64,000 bases of DNA from an uncultured Opitutia bacterium (GTDB lineage Bacteria > Verrucomicrobiota > Verrucomicrobiia > Opitutales > Opitutaceae): positions 62,001 to 126,000 of the forward strand of contig CAIONS010000056.1 of NCBI GenBank assembly GCA_903859715.1, read 5' to 3'. Made by a program: the position numbers and the translations under genes. Every line of letters begins with the position of its first letter. Positions within the stretch are counted from its first letter, which is position 1. This document shows positions 34,575 to 43,029 of the stretch, piece by piece. The notes under the pieces are model-generated. The model made no database searches, was not told where the DNA came from, and saw only the letters and a list, made by a program, of their open reading frames with translations.

Positions 34575-35816
34575 CTACGGGACGAGATCGAAGACCTTGA
34601 TGCGCTGGGAGGTTTCCTGGGCGCCGTTCAGGAAGGTGAATTCGATCGAAGTCGCGGTGGCCACGAGGAGCTCGTAACGGCGGATATCCCAACGGGGGAC
34701 CGGCTCGCCGTTGAGGCGGGTGACGAGGTCGCCGGGCTGCACGCCGGCGGCCGCGGCGGGTGAACCGGGCACCACGCTGGCCACGCGCCAATAGGCGGGT
34801 GTCTTGGTGAAACTCAGTCCGGCGCTGCGGCGCGGTTCGGCCGGGATGGGCGCGGTGGAGTCGCGTTGGAAGGTCACCCGGCTGCGCTCCTGGTCGAACG
34901 TGACGGTGAAATCCTTCAGGATGCCGCCGCCGAGCGACGAGAGGTCATCGGTGAGATCGACGACGGGCCGGACCAGTGCGTGGTTGCCGATCATGAGGGT
35001 GGAGGCGAGACGGCCGATGCGCTGCTCGCGGTCGCCGGTGAGCGTGCCGACCATGGCGCCGGGCCGCGGGGCGACGGCGAAGACGGGCTGCAGGCCGACG
35101 GGATTGAGGCTGAGGGCGGCATCGCTACCCGAGTCGATGAGCGCGGCGAACGTCTGGTCGCCGAGCCGGACCGGAATGATGGGCGTCTTGCGGTCGTTGT
35201 TGAAGGCGATGGTGGCGCCGGACTGAGGAGTGGCGTCGAGATCCTGGAGCAGGACACGGGCGTGGGGGTAATCGAGCGTCAGGAGCGTCTCGCGGAAAAG
35301 CGGAAAGCCGAGGATGCCGTCAATCTTCACGCCGAGGTGCGCGGACAGCGCGGTGAAATCGTAGACGAGGGCCTGAACATCGTCGAAGCGCGCGCCGTCG
35401 AGCTGGAGGCGGCTGAGGAGCGTGGCGGTGAGCAGGGCGGTGTCGCCCTCGGCGGACTTGACGCGGACGAGCGGGGTGTCGGGCGGGAAGGGATTTTTTC
35501 CACCATAGCGCGCGGCGAGTTCGGGTGAGACAAGGGTGACGGATGCGCCAGTATCGATCAGGAAATGGTAGGGCCCGTGCTTGTCCCATTTCGCCTCAAT
35601 GATGAGGTAGTTGGAAACGGTGATCGCACTCAGGGTGACGACGGGCGAGTCGAGCTTGGTGCGGCCGGGATGCGGTGGCTCGCGGTGGAAGCTGAAACAG
35701 CCGGTGACCAATGCGAGCAGCGTGGCCGCGCCCAGCCAGCGGAGCACACGCGGGCGCGGGGAGTCGGCGTCGGTCGGGGAGTCGGCGGCGGGAGACACGG
35801 TGAAGCTGGAACCCAA
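34575..35816 (-). CDS. Retropepsin-like aspartyl protease lipoprotein with PDZ domain
   Basis: A 413-aa protein with a lipoprotein-type signal (VLRWLGAATLLALVTGC, Cys near 40). Two retropepsin-type repeats follow. The first has FLIDTGASVTLV (D-T-G) and GVKIDGILGFPLF; the second has AALIDSGSDAALSLN (D-S-G) and SSLGGGILKDFTVTF. A C-terminal PDZ domain contains VVPGSPAAAAGVQPGDLVTR. Single-chain clan AA proteases of this arrangement occur in many bacteria but are poorly studied; a periplasmic, membrane-tethered protease is inferred. It is convergent with rsmB. The gap carries GTTGCGCG/CGCGCAAC (34554-34574). Confidence 0.85.
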   Translation of the reverse strand: MGSSFTVSPAADSPTDADSPRPRVLRWLGAATLLALVTGCFSFHREPPHPGRTKLDSPVVTLSAITVSNYLIIEAKWDKHGPYHFLIDTGASVTLVSPELAARYGGKNPFPPDTPLVRVKSAEGDTALLTATLLSRLQLDGARFDDVQALVYDFTALSAHLGVKIDGILGFPLFRETLLTLDYPHARVLLQDLDATPQSGATIAFNNDRKTPIIPVRLGDQTFAALIDSGSDAALSLNPVGLQPVFAVAPRPGAMVGTLTGDREQRIGRLASTLMIGNHALVRPVVDLTDDLSSLGGGILKDFTVTFDQERSRVTFQRDSTAPIPAEPRRSAGLSFTKTPAYWRVASVVPGSPAAAAGVQPGDLVTRLNGEPVPRWDIRRYELLVATATSIEFTFLNGAQETSQRIKVFDLVP

Positions 35817-35884
35817 AACAGTTCACCCGCAGACGCCAAGGCGCAAACGGAAGTTCCGCGCAATCGTGACGGAGGGACGGAAGA

Positions 35885-36019
35885 GTTGAAAGTCGAGGGT
35901 TGAACGTTGAAAGACTGGAGCCGGAAAGGCGCCGCTCAGACATTCTCGCCAAAGACCCATCGTGAAAACCTTGGGCAACCGGCCTTGGAGCTTTCAACCC
36001 GCGACATTCAACTTTCAAC
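35885..36019. repeat. Inverted repeat, GTTGAAAGTTGAA type
   Basis: The arms 35885-35913 and 35991-36019 are imperfect inverted copies built from GTTGAAAG and GGTTGAA words. It lies between the hybrid-kinase stop and the retropepsin gene. A separate GCAGACGCCAAGGCGCAAA word precedes it at 35829. Confidence 0.6.
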
Positions 36020-36032
36020 CGCCTCTCCGGGC

Positions 36033-38684
36033 TCAGCCCAGCAATTCGCCGAGCTTGCGCTCGAGATCGGACCGCGTGAACGGCTTTTGCATGAAACGCA
36101 GCGGACCGACGCCGGCCAGCCGGGCCATGCGGGCATTTTGACTGTAGCCACTGACCAGAAGGACGCGCACGTTCGGCGCCAGAGTGCGGAGGGCGACGAG
36201 GGTTTCCTCCCCGCTGAGGACGGGCATGGTCAGATCGAGCAGCACGAACGCGAAAGCCGTGGGATTCAGGGCGAACTCGGCGATCCCTTCGGCGCCGTCC
36301 TTGGCCTCGGTGGTGGTGAAGCCAAACGTGCGCAGCAGTTCGGACGCCGCCTCCCGCACTGGGGCCTCATCGTCGATGACGAGCACGCGGCCGGTATAGT
36401 GCCGGGGCGCGGCGGGTGCGGGAGGAGGGGCCGGGAGGGGGCGCGAACTGGGCGGCAGGATCAGGGTGAAGGTCGAGCCGCGACCGGGCTCGCTGGTCAC
36501 ATGCAAGGCGCCCTGGTGGCCGCGGGCGATGCCGCGCACGGCGGCGAGGCCCAAGCCGCGGCCGGCGAATTTCGTGGTGAAGAAAGGGTCGAAAATCCGG
36601 GAGATCACCTCGGGCGTCATGCCGCAGCCGTTGTCCCGTACCTCGATGAAAACGAAATTGCCCGGGGCGAGGGCATCGCCGTCGTTCGCGGCATGCAGGA
36701 ACTCCCGGCTGAACGCGCGGTTCCCGGTGGCCACATGGATTTCGCCCAAGCGCTCGCCCATGGCGTCGGCGGCGTTGATGACGAGGTTCATTACGATCTG
36801 GCGGAGCTGGGTGGCGTCGGCGAGGACCACGCAGGGACCCGGGCTGAGATTGAGCAGCAGGCGGGCCCGGCTCGCGAGCGAGACGTGGAGGAGGGGCAGC
36901 GTGTCGTGGACGAGCTGGCTGAGGTCGACAGGCTCGATGAGGAAGCTGCTGCGGCCCGAATAGGAGAGCATCTGCTGGCAGAGCTCGGCGGCGCGGGCCG
37001 AGGCGAGCTCGATCTTGTGCAGATGAGTCATGACCTCGGAGTCGGCGCTGAGCTTCAGGCGGGCAAGGCTGGCGTTGCCGAGGATGCCGGTGAGGATGTT
37101 GTTGAAATCGTGGGCGATGCCGCCGGCCAGCAGGCCGAGGCTTTCGAGCTTCTGGCTTTCGAGCAGCCGGCGCTCCATCGTGAGCTTTTCCAGCTCGGCC
37201 TGTTTGCGGCCAGTGATGTCGATGGCCAAGCCCTCAAGGAACAGGGGGCGTCCGTCGTCGCCGTACACGCCACGACTGCGGGACAGCAGCCATTTCACGG
37301 ATCCATCCTTCGCTGTAAGCCGATACTCGACCTCGATGTCGCGGTGCTCCCGCAGGCCGGTCTGGGTGGCAATTCGGACCCGGGAAACATCCTCGGGGTG
37401 GATCAAGTCACGAAAGTGCAGCGAGCGGGAGATAAACTCGTTCGCGGAGTAGCCGGTCAGCGCCTCGACGCCGATGCTCACATAGATGACCTTGAGCTGA
37501 TCATCATACTGGCAGCGATAGGCCATGCCAGGGAGGGAATACAGCAGGCTGCTAAGCTGGCGGCGGCTTTCGCTGAGTTCGGCGGTACGTTCAGTGACCT
37601 GTTGCTCGATGACTTCATTGCGGTGGCCCAAGATCAGCACCAATCCAGCGATGAGGCTGGTGAGCAAGAGCACACCGATGGCGCGGCCCAGGGGAAAGAG
37701 GGTCAACTGGCCATCGAACCAGCCGGGATAGGGACGATAAGTGATTTTCCATTCCCGGCCGCCGAGAGAGAGGGGAAGGGTACGGGCATGTCCAGACTGG
37801 GGGAACTCTTCCTCAGAAAGAGCGGGTAGTCGGGCGGTCTGTGCGTCATTGGGTCGGTAATAAAGCACCCTTTGCGCGGGGTTGGGCTCGGAATCATCGA
37901 CGAACAGCACGTCGAGAATGCTGCCACGGCCCCAACTATGAGAATGGGCGGTTTCCAGGATATCCGGAACCCGAAACACGGCTAGGACAAAGCCGAGAAA
38001 CAACTCGGGCTCAGGGTTCGAGCTGGCAAGGGAGGCAGGACGGTACACCGGCCAGATCATGAGGATGCCCAGCCGACCGGCCTTTTCCTGCACGAGTTTT
38101 ATCTGGTGGGTGAGGACCATCCGGTGGGTCTGCCGAGCCCGCGCCAGTTCATCGCGCGCCGGCCCGGTCAATAGGTCGAAGCCAGGCATGGTCTCGTTGC
38201 CCACCAATGGATAAACCTCCGCGATGGGATAATATTCCGGGCGCCGGGAGGCAGGGGTCAGTTTTCCATTCGGACTTAATTCCCTGAATTGAACGGGCGG
38301 GCCGCCAGTGTTCCGGCCAATGGCGTCCTCCATAGCAGGTCGATTCGCATCGGATACGGCGGGAATCCATTCGAAGGCCTGCACCCCTGGATTGCGTTCC
38401 GCCAAGCCGTGCGCGAGGCTCATGAACTCGGCATGGGTTACGCCTCCCTGCAGTGCGAAAGCGGTGCGCAGGCCATAGAGAGAGTCCTCGTTGAACTGAA
38501 AAAAATCAGTGATCCGGGCGTGGGCAAAATTAGCCCGGCGGACGACCGAGTCCTCGGCCCGTTCCACGTCCTTTTGGCGTAAATCCCTGAAGGCAAAAAT
38601 ACTGGCCGCTATTCCGATCAGCACTACGACGATAGCGGCAAAGGAGGAGGTCGTGAAAAATGAAGGACGAGGAACACTAGCCAT
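36033..38684 (-). CDS. CHASE-PAS hybrid histidine kinase with C-terminal receiver
   Basis: An 883-aa membrane sensor kinase. TM1 (AAIVVVLIGIAASIFAF, about 14-31) and TM2 (about 340-360) bracket an extracytoplasmic CHASE-type domain containing ERNPGVQAFEWIPAVSDANR, typical of these ligand sensors. A PAS/PAC pair (about 380-500, RDLIHPEDVSRV, GLAIDITGRKQAE) follows. The HisKA phosphoacceptor is in LAGGIAHDFNNILTGILGNA (His near 525). The ATPase has NLVINAADAMG, DNGCGM and GRGLGLAAVRG. The receiver (about 765-883) has VLVIDDEAPVREA, the acceptor Asp in LLDLTMP and the Lys in MQKPF. The ligand is unknown, and no DNA-binding partner lies beside it. Confidence 0.93.
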   Translation of the reverse strand: MASVPRPSFFTTSSFAAIVVVLIGIAASIFAFRDLRQKDVERAEDSVVRRANFAHARITDFFQFNEDSLYGLRTAFALQGGVTHAEFMSLAHGLAERNPGVQAFEWIPAVSDANRPAMEDAIGRNTGGPPVQFRELSPNGKLTPASRRPEYYPIAEVYPLVGNETMPGFDLLTGPARDELARARQTHRMVLTHQIKLVQEKAGRLGILMIWPVYRPASLASSNPEPELFLGFVLAVFRVPDILETAHSHSWGRGSILDVLFVDDSEPNPAQRVLYYRPNDAQTARLPALSEEEFPQSGHARTLPLSLGGREWKITYRPYPGWFDGQLTLFPLGRAIGVLLLTSLIAGLVLILGHRNEVIEQQVTERTAELSESRRQLSSLLYSLPGMAYRCQYDDQLKVIYVSIGVEALTGYSANEFISRSLHFRDLIHPEDVSRVRIATQTGLREHRDIEVEYRLTAKDGSVKWLLSRSRGVYGDDGRPLFLEGLAIDITGRKQAELEKLTMERRLLESQKLESLGLLAGGIAHDFNNILTGILGNASLARLKLSADSEVMTHLHKIELASARAAELCQQMLSYSGRSSFLIEPVDLSQLVHDTLPLLHVSLASRARLLLNLSPGPCVVLADATQLRQIVMNLVINAADAMGERLGEIHVATGNRAFSREFLHAANDGDALAPGNFVFIEVRDNGCGMTPEVISRIFDPFFTTKFAGRGLGLAAVRGIARGHQGALHVTSEPGRGSTFTLILPPSSRPLPAPPPAPAAPRHYTGRVLVIDDEAPVREAASELLRTFGFTTTEAKDGAEGIAEFALNPTAFAFVLLDLTMPVLSGEETLVALRTLAPNVRVLLVSGYSQNARMARLAGVGPLRFMQKPFTRSDLERKLGELLG

Positions 38685-38781
38685 GGTCGGGGTAGAGCCA
38701 GATCATGGGCTTTTTCAACGGGGCGGCAATCGTTTCCGCGGGCCGTCGGGGCTGGCCTGAAACGGGTCGCAGTTCGATCAT

Positions 38782-38806
38782 GGCGGGGTCTGCGACCCCG
38801 CCCTAC
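38782..38806. repeat. Palindrome GGCGGGGTC-TGC-GACCCCGCC followed by CTAC
   Basis: The second near-identical intact copy of the palindromic element (compare 19919), immediately 3' of the glyA stop. Confidence 0.7.
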
Positions 38807-38809
38807 AGC

Positions 38810-40075
38810 TCAGAATTTGTAGGGAAGGGGAAACCGGGAGGTCAGGGCGACCACGCGCGTTTTCACGGCGGCGAGCGTGGCGGCTTCCTCGGGCTGGCCG
38901 ATGGCGATGAGCACGGCGTCGATGCAGGCTGCGATCTCCTCCATGTCCTTTTCCACAAGCCCGCGCGTGGTGATGGCGGGCGTGCCGAGGCGGATGCCGG
39001 AGGCCTGGAAAGGGGAGCGCGTCTCGAACGGCACGGTGTTCTTGTTGCAGGTGATGTTGGCGCGATCGAGCGTCTCCTGCGCGATCTTGGCAGTGAGCGC
39101 GGGGAGCTTCGGGCGCAGGTCGACGAGCATGAGGTGGTTGTCGGTGCCGCCGGAGACGATCTTGTAGCCGCGCGCGGTCATGGCGGAGGCGAGGGCGCGG
39201 GCGTTCTTCACGATCTGCCCGGAGTAGTCCTTGAACTCGGGCTTGAGGCACTCGGCAAAACACACGGCCTTCGCCGCGATGACGTGCATGAGCGGGCCGC
39301 CCTGGGTGCCGGGGAACACGGCGGAGTCGAGGGCCTTGGCGTGGGCGGCGCGGCAGAGGATGAGGCCGCCGCGCGGGCCGCGCAGGGTCTTGTGCGTGGT
39401 GGTCGTGACGAAGTCGGCGTGCGGCACGGGCGACGGGTGCACACCGGAGGCGACGAGGCCGGCGATATGCGCGATGTCGGCGAACAGCAACGCGCCGACA
39501 CTGCGGGCGATCTCGCCCATGCGGGCAAAGTCGATCGTGCGCGAATAGGCGCTGGCGCCGACGGTGATCATCTTCGGCTGTTCGCGGCGGGCGACGGCGG
39601 CAAGCTCGTCGTAGTCAATGAGGCCGTTGTCCTCGCGCACGCCGTACTGGCAGAAGTTATAGAGCTTGCCGGAGAAGTTCGCGGGATTGCCGTGGGTGAG
39701 ATGGCCGCCGTGGCTGAGGTTCATGCCGAGGAGCTTGTCGCCGGGCGACAGCACGGAGGCGTAGACGGCGGTGTTGGCCTGCGCGCCGGAGTGGGGCTGG
39801 ACGTTGGCGTGTTCGGCACCGAAAAGTTTCTTCGCGCGCTCGATGGCGAGGATCTCGATCTTGTCGACCTGCTCGCAGCCGCCGTACCAGCGTTTGCCGG
39901 GATAGCCCTCGGCATACTTGTTGGTGAGCACGCTGCCCTGCGCCTCAAGGACGGCGGGGTAGGTGAAGTTCTCCGAGGCGATGAGCTCGATATGGCTCTG
40001 CTGGCGGGCGAGCTCGGCGGAGATCGCGGCGTAAATTTCGGGGTCGAGGCGCTGGAGCGGGGTGGCGTTGAGCAT
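38810..40075 (-). CDS. glyA: Serine hydroxymethyltransferase
   Basis: A 421-aa PLP enzyme interconverting serine and glycine with tetrahydrofolate, the main cellular source of one-carbon units. The start is ATG 40075 ([14 protein letters not shown]). Landmarks are [49 protein letters not shown] and [30 protein letters not shown] contains the PLP Asp, and [14 protein letters not shown] contains the PLP Lys. The length is standard. Its 5' leader is entirely an inverted repeat reaching back to the stop codon of the preceding phosphatase gene, leaving no Shine-Dalgarno. Confidence 0.96.
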   Translation of the reverse strand: MLNATPLQRLDPEIYAAISAELARQQSHIELIASENFTYPAVLEAQGSVLTNKYAEGYPGKRWYGGCEQVDKIEILAIERAKKLFGAEHANVQPHSGAQANTAVYASVLSPGDKLLGMNLSHGGHLTHGNPANFSGKLYNFCQYGVREDNGLIDYDELAAVARREQPKMITVGASAYSRTIDFARMGEIARSVGALLFADIAHIAGLVASGVHPSPVPHADFVTTTTHKTLRGPRGGLILCRAAHAKALDSAVFPGTQGGPLMHVIAAKAVCFAECLKPEFKDYSGQIVKNARALASAMTARGYKIVSGGTDNHLMLVDLRPKLPALTAKIAQETLDRANITCNKNTVPFETRSPFQASGIRLGTPAITTRGLVEKDMEEIAACIDAVLIAIGQPEEAATLAAVKTRVVALTSRFPLPYKF

Positions 40076-40157
40076 TTTCGATTTTGGATTCTCGATTGAA
40101 AGGCAGGCACGAAAGAGCACGGCCACAATCGAAAATCGAGAAGCGAAAATCGAAAAT
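40074..40157. repeat. AAAATCGAAAAT inverted repeat spanning stop to start
   Basis: The left arm 40074-40097 and right arm about 40128-40157 pair with about two mismatches over 24 bp. The left end overlaps the glyA ATG and the right end touches the TAA stop of the phosphatase gene, so the whole gap is the element. The same words occur inside the GT9 gene at 8590. Confidence 0.8.
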
Positions 40158-40648
40158 TACGCGCGTGGCGTGCCGAGTCGTGTCTTAAGAAACTCCAGCA
40201 GCGAGGGGATGGCCTCGACCATCTCGTCCCGGGCCGCCTCGTAAACCCGCAGCGGGCCGCCGTACGGGTCGGCAATTTCCTTGTCGCCGCGCTGGGGCAT
40301 GAATTCGCGGAAGAGAAAAAGATTCCGGGGCGGGACCTCGGCCTGCAGCTGGATCATGGCGCGATGGGATTCGGTCATGCACAGCACGGCGACCGCGTCC
40401 GCCAGCATGGCGTCGGTCAGCGGGCGGCTGACATGGCCGGCGATGTTGATGCCGGCCTTCTTGAGCGCGATGACGGAATTTTCCGAAACCCGCTCCCCGT
40501 CGCGGGCGGCGACTCCCGCGGAGACCACCTTGAGCGAGCGTAGGGGCTCGGGCTGGGCGGCGAGCGCGTGCTGCAGCAGACCGGCGCCCATCGGACTCCG
40601 GCAGATATTGGCCGTGCAGACAACGATGACGGTGGCGGGCGCGGGCAT
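40157..40648 (-). CDS. Low-molecular-weight protein-tyrosine phosphatase family
   Basis: A 163-aa LMW-PTP. The P-loop VCTANICRSPMGAGLL (C-x5-R-S, Cys near residue 11) is at the N-terminus, and the general-acid Asp lies in EIADPYGGPLRVYE. The start is ATG 40648 (MPAPATVIVV); a GTG at 40669 is an alternative. In bacteria these enzymes often dephosphorylate BY-kinases in polysaccharide export, or arginine-phosphorylated proteins (YwlE-like). Here the neighbours are glyA and a small exported protein, so the substrate cannot be inferred. Confidence 0.9.
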   Translation of the reverse strand: MPAPATVIVVCTANICRSPMGAGLLQHALAAQPEPLRSLKVVSAGVAARDGERVSENSVIALKKAGINIAGHVSRPLTDAMLADAVAVLCMTESHRAMIQLQAEVPPRNLFLFREFMPQRGDKEIADPYGGPLRVYEAARDEMVEAIPSLLEFLKTRLGTPRA

Positions 40649-40760
40649 TGGGTACGGTCTAACGGACACGGTTTGGGATGAAAGGCAAAATCGGAGAGAA
40701 GACAGAGTCGACCCCAGGCATTTTACAGGAGGTAACGGAGAGAACGGAGATCTTAAACCT

Positions 40761-40901
40761 CGGCGTTTTTAACCACGGATTTCGCGGATTCGATCCGGAT
40801 AATACCGGCCGGAGACGAGAACAGATGGTTCTGATTCGAACCCCATTTCAGGGCAGCCTCTATCCAGATCGAATCCGTGAAATCCGTGGTTAAAAATGCC
40901 G
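40761..40901. repeat. 141-bp inverted repeat, ACCACGGATTTCRCGGATT type
   Basis: The arms 40761-40800 and 40862-40901 match over 40 bp with about three mismatches. The 338-bp gap 40649-40986 holds this element and no gene I can recognise. Confidence 0.85.
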
Positions 40902-40986
40902 AGAAATTATTTCGCCGTTTGGTCGGTTCCCATAAGAATCTTCCAGGCACAGAGCAGGCCAACATTCCATCCCTGACCATCCCGGC

Positions 40987-41652
40987 TCAGATTTTCTTCA
41001 GCGCGAGCAAGGCCCGGTGGAGGTGCACGGCGCGCTGAAGGGCGGAGTCAATGAGCGGGGGCGGAGCGACGGGAAGGACGGCGGCCGGGGTGCGGGAGTC
41101 GTCCGGGCCGGCTTCGTCGTCTTCGGAGTCGGCGGAGGACGCGGCGTGATCCTGGGCGATCGCGGCCTCATCGTGGCGGGGTTTGGTGGGGTTGTCGGTG
41201 AGGAGGGTTTCGAGCGGAGTGCCGTGCTCGAGGGCGTCGTAGGCCGAGCGTTCGGTGGCGGCGGAAATCCGGAGGGTTACATCGGGAACGAATTTCGACG
41301 ACGCCGTGCCTAAGGTGAGCAGGCCCGGCATTGGCTCGGTATCCTCCAGGAACTCCAGGACCGCGGGCGCCGTGCCGGCGTTGACGAGGACAAAGACGGG
41401 GGTGTGGGCCGAGGCGCGGAATTTCAACCAGGCTCCGAGGATGGCGACGGCATCCGCACTGCCGCGGGCATAGCGCAGATCGAGGACGAGGGCGCCGGGC
41501 TTGGCGGGAGCGGGCGGCAGGTCGGCCGGAAGCGAGTGGATGCGGACGTAGGCCAGGCCCTGGCCGAGATCGCGTTCAAGCGGGAGGGCTTCCGTGGCGA
41601 GGGACAGGAGCGGCAAAGCGAAAGCAAGCAGGGCGGCGGAAATTTTTTTCAT
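40987..41652 (-). CDS. Exported protein resembling a reduced S41-protease fold
   Basis: A 221-aa protein with a signal peptide (MKKISAALLAFALPLLSLAT). The middle (about 30-125) reads GLAYVRIHSLPADLPP, then GALVLDLRYARGSADAVAIL and TPVFVLVNAGTAPAVLEFL. This is reminiscent of the LILDLRxNxGG and VLVNxxTASAAE strands of S41 C-terminal processing peptidases, but the Ser of the latter motif is replaced. The C-terminal third is acidic, then Pro-rich, then an Ala/Leu helix. The start ATG overlaps the purD stop (ATGA), indicating coupling. It is likely a non-catalytic periplasmic protein; the S41 link is inference. Confidence 0.7.
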   Translation of the reverse strand: MKKISAALLAFALPLLSLATEALPLERDLGQGLAYVRIHSLPADLPPAPAKPGALVLDLRYARGSADAVAILGAWLKFRASAHTPVFVLVNAGTAPAVLEFLEDTEPMPGLLTLGTASSKFVPDVTLRISAATERSAYDALEHGTPLETLLTDNPTKPRHDEAAIAQDHAASSADSEDDEAGPDDSRTPAAVLPVAPPPLIDSALQRAVHLHRALLALKKI

Positions 41653-42932
41653 CGACGGTTCAACTGGCGGGCGCCGATGTCGCGGCGGAAATATTTGCCG
41701 GAGCATTGAATGGCATCGCACGTGGCGTAGGCGGCGGTGGCGGCTTGGGACAAGGTGGGAGCGAGCGCGGTTACGCCGAGGACGCGGCCACCGTTGGTCA
41801 CGATCCGGCCGGCGTCGTTCCTCGCCGTGCCGGCGTGATAAACGGTGACGCCCGGGGGAAGCGTGGATGGGAAAGTGATGACATCGCCCTTGGCATAGGC
41901 TTCCGGGTAGCCTTTCGCGGCAATGACCACGCAGAGGGCGTGGATGGATTTGACGGCAAGGCTGAAGCCGGCGAGTTCGCCGCGCGTGGCGGCCCAGAGC
42001 AAGGCAAGGAGATCGGTCTCGAGCCGCGGAAGGACCACCTGGGTCTCCGGGTCGCCGAAGCGGGTGTTGTACTCGATCACGCTCGGGCCCGAGGCCGTGA
42101 GCATGATGCCGATGAAAAGCGTGCCGCAAAATGCGATGCCCTCGGCGGCGATGGCGTCGATGGACGGGCGGACGATCTCGCGATCAATGCGATCGAGGAG
42201 AGCGGGTGTGACGACGTCGGCGGGCGAGTAGGTGCCCATGCCTCCGGTGTTCGGGCCGGTGTCGCCGTCGCCGATCCGCTTGTGGTCCTGCGAGGTCGGC
42301 AGGATGACGTAGTCGCGGCCCGAGACGACGACGAGAATCGAGGTTTCCTCGCCGTAGAGGCAGTCCTCGATGAGGATCTGGCTGCCGGCGGCGCCGAATT
42401 TATTGCCGGCGAGCATGTCGTGAACGGCGGCCTCGGCCTCGGCGGCGGTTTGCGCGACGATCACGCCTTTGCCGGCGGCGAGGCCGTCGGCCTTGATGAC
42501 GATGGGCACGGGCCGGGTGTGCAAGTAGGCGAGGGCGGGTGCGATCTCGGTGAAAAACCCGGCGGCGGCCGTCGGAATTTTATATTTCAAGAGCAGGCGC
42601 TTGGTGAAGGTCTTGGACGCCTCAAGGCGGGCGCCGTCGGCCTTGGGGCCGTAGACAGGAATCTTTGCGGCCAGCAGCCGGTCGGCGAGACCGAGGGACA
42701 ACGGAATCTCGGGACCGACAACGACCAATTCCACCTGCTCGCGCTGAGCCAGGGCCAGGAGGCCGGCGACATCGTCCACGGCAACCGGGAAGCACGGCGC
42801 ATCCTGGGCAATACCGGCGTTGCCCGGAGCGCAGAGGACGCGCGGTTTCGCGGGCGAGGCGAGGAGGGTGCGGACGAGCGTGTGCTCACGTCCGCCGGAG
42901 CCGACGACAAGGATGGATTTGGGCAATGCCAT
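41649..42932 (-). CDS. purD: Phosphoribosylamine-glycine ligase
   Basis: A 427-aa ATP-grasp enzyme (GAR synthetase) of de novo purine synthesis. The start MALPKSILVVGSGGREHTLV is the family N-terminus. Further landmarks are NAGIAQDAPC, VVVGPEIPLSLGLADRLL, PIVIKADGLAAGKGVIVAQ, HKRIGDGDTGPNTGGMGTYSP and EYNTRFGDPETQVVLPRL. The length and order are standard. It overlaps the start of the small exported protein downstream and follows the LOG-domain gene after a repeat-bearing gap. Confidence 0.97.
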   Translation of the reverse strand: MALPKSILVVGSGGREHTLVRTLLASPAKPRVLCAPGNAGIAQDAPCFPVAVDDVAGLLALAQREQVELVVVGPEIPLSLGLADRLLAAKIPVYGPKADGARLEASKTFTKRLLLKYKIPTAAAGFFTEIAPALAYLHTRPVPIVIKADGLAAGKGVIVAQTAAEAEAAVHDMLAGNKFGAAGSQILIEDCLYGEETSILVVVSGRDYVILPTSQDHKRIGDGDTGPNTGGMGTYSPADVVTPALLDRIDREIVRPSIDAIAAEGIAFCGTLFIGIMLTASGPSVIEYNTRFGDPETQVVLPRLETDLLALLWAATRGELAGFSLAVKSIHALCVVIAAKGYPEAYAKGDVITFPSTLPPGVTVYHAGTARNDAGRIVTNGGRVLGVTALAPTLSQAATAAYATCDAIQCSGKYFRRDIGARQLNRR

Positions 42933-42952
42933 GAAGGAAGGGTCAGGTTGAC

Positions 42953-43019
42953 CGTGTTACGTTTTAGGTGTCGGGCGGCTGAGTCCGTGGCTTTTGCGTA
43001 ATACCTAACACGTAACACG
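42953..43019. repeat. Inverted repeat CGTGTTACGTKTTAGGT
   Basis: The arms 42953-42973 and 42999-43019 pair with few mismatches. It lies between the LOG-domain gene stop and the purD start. Confidence 0.65.
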
Positions 43020-43029
43020 ACGCTTCGCG

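Noticed and set aside
35907-37829. 640-codon plus-strand frame opposite the hybrid kinase
   Set aside because: No domain signature, while the opposite frame has HisKA, ATPase and receiver motifs.
40761-40901. Possible CRISPR or riboswitch in the 338-bp gap
   Set aside because: Only one inverted pair, no regular spacers and no conserved riboswitch core; classed as a dispersed repeat.
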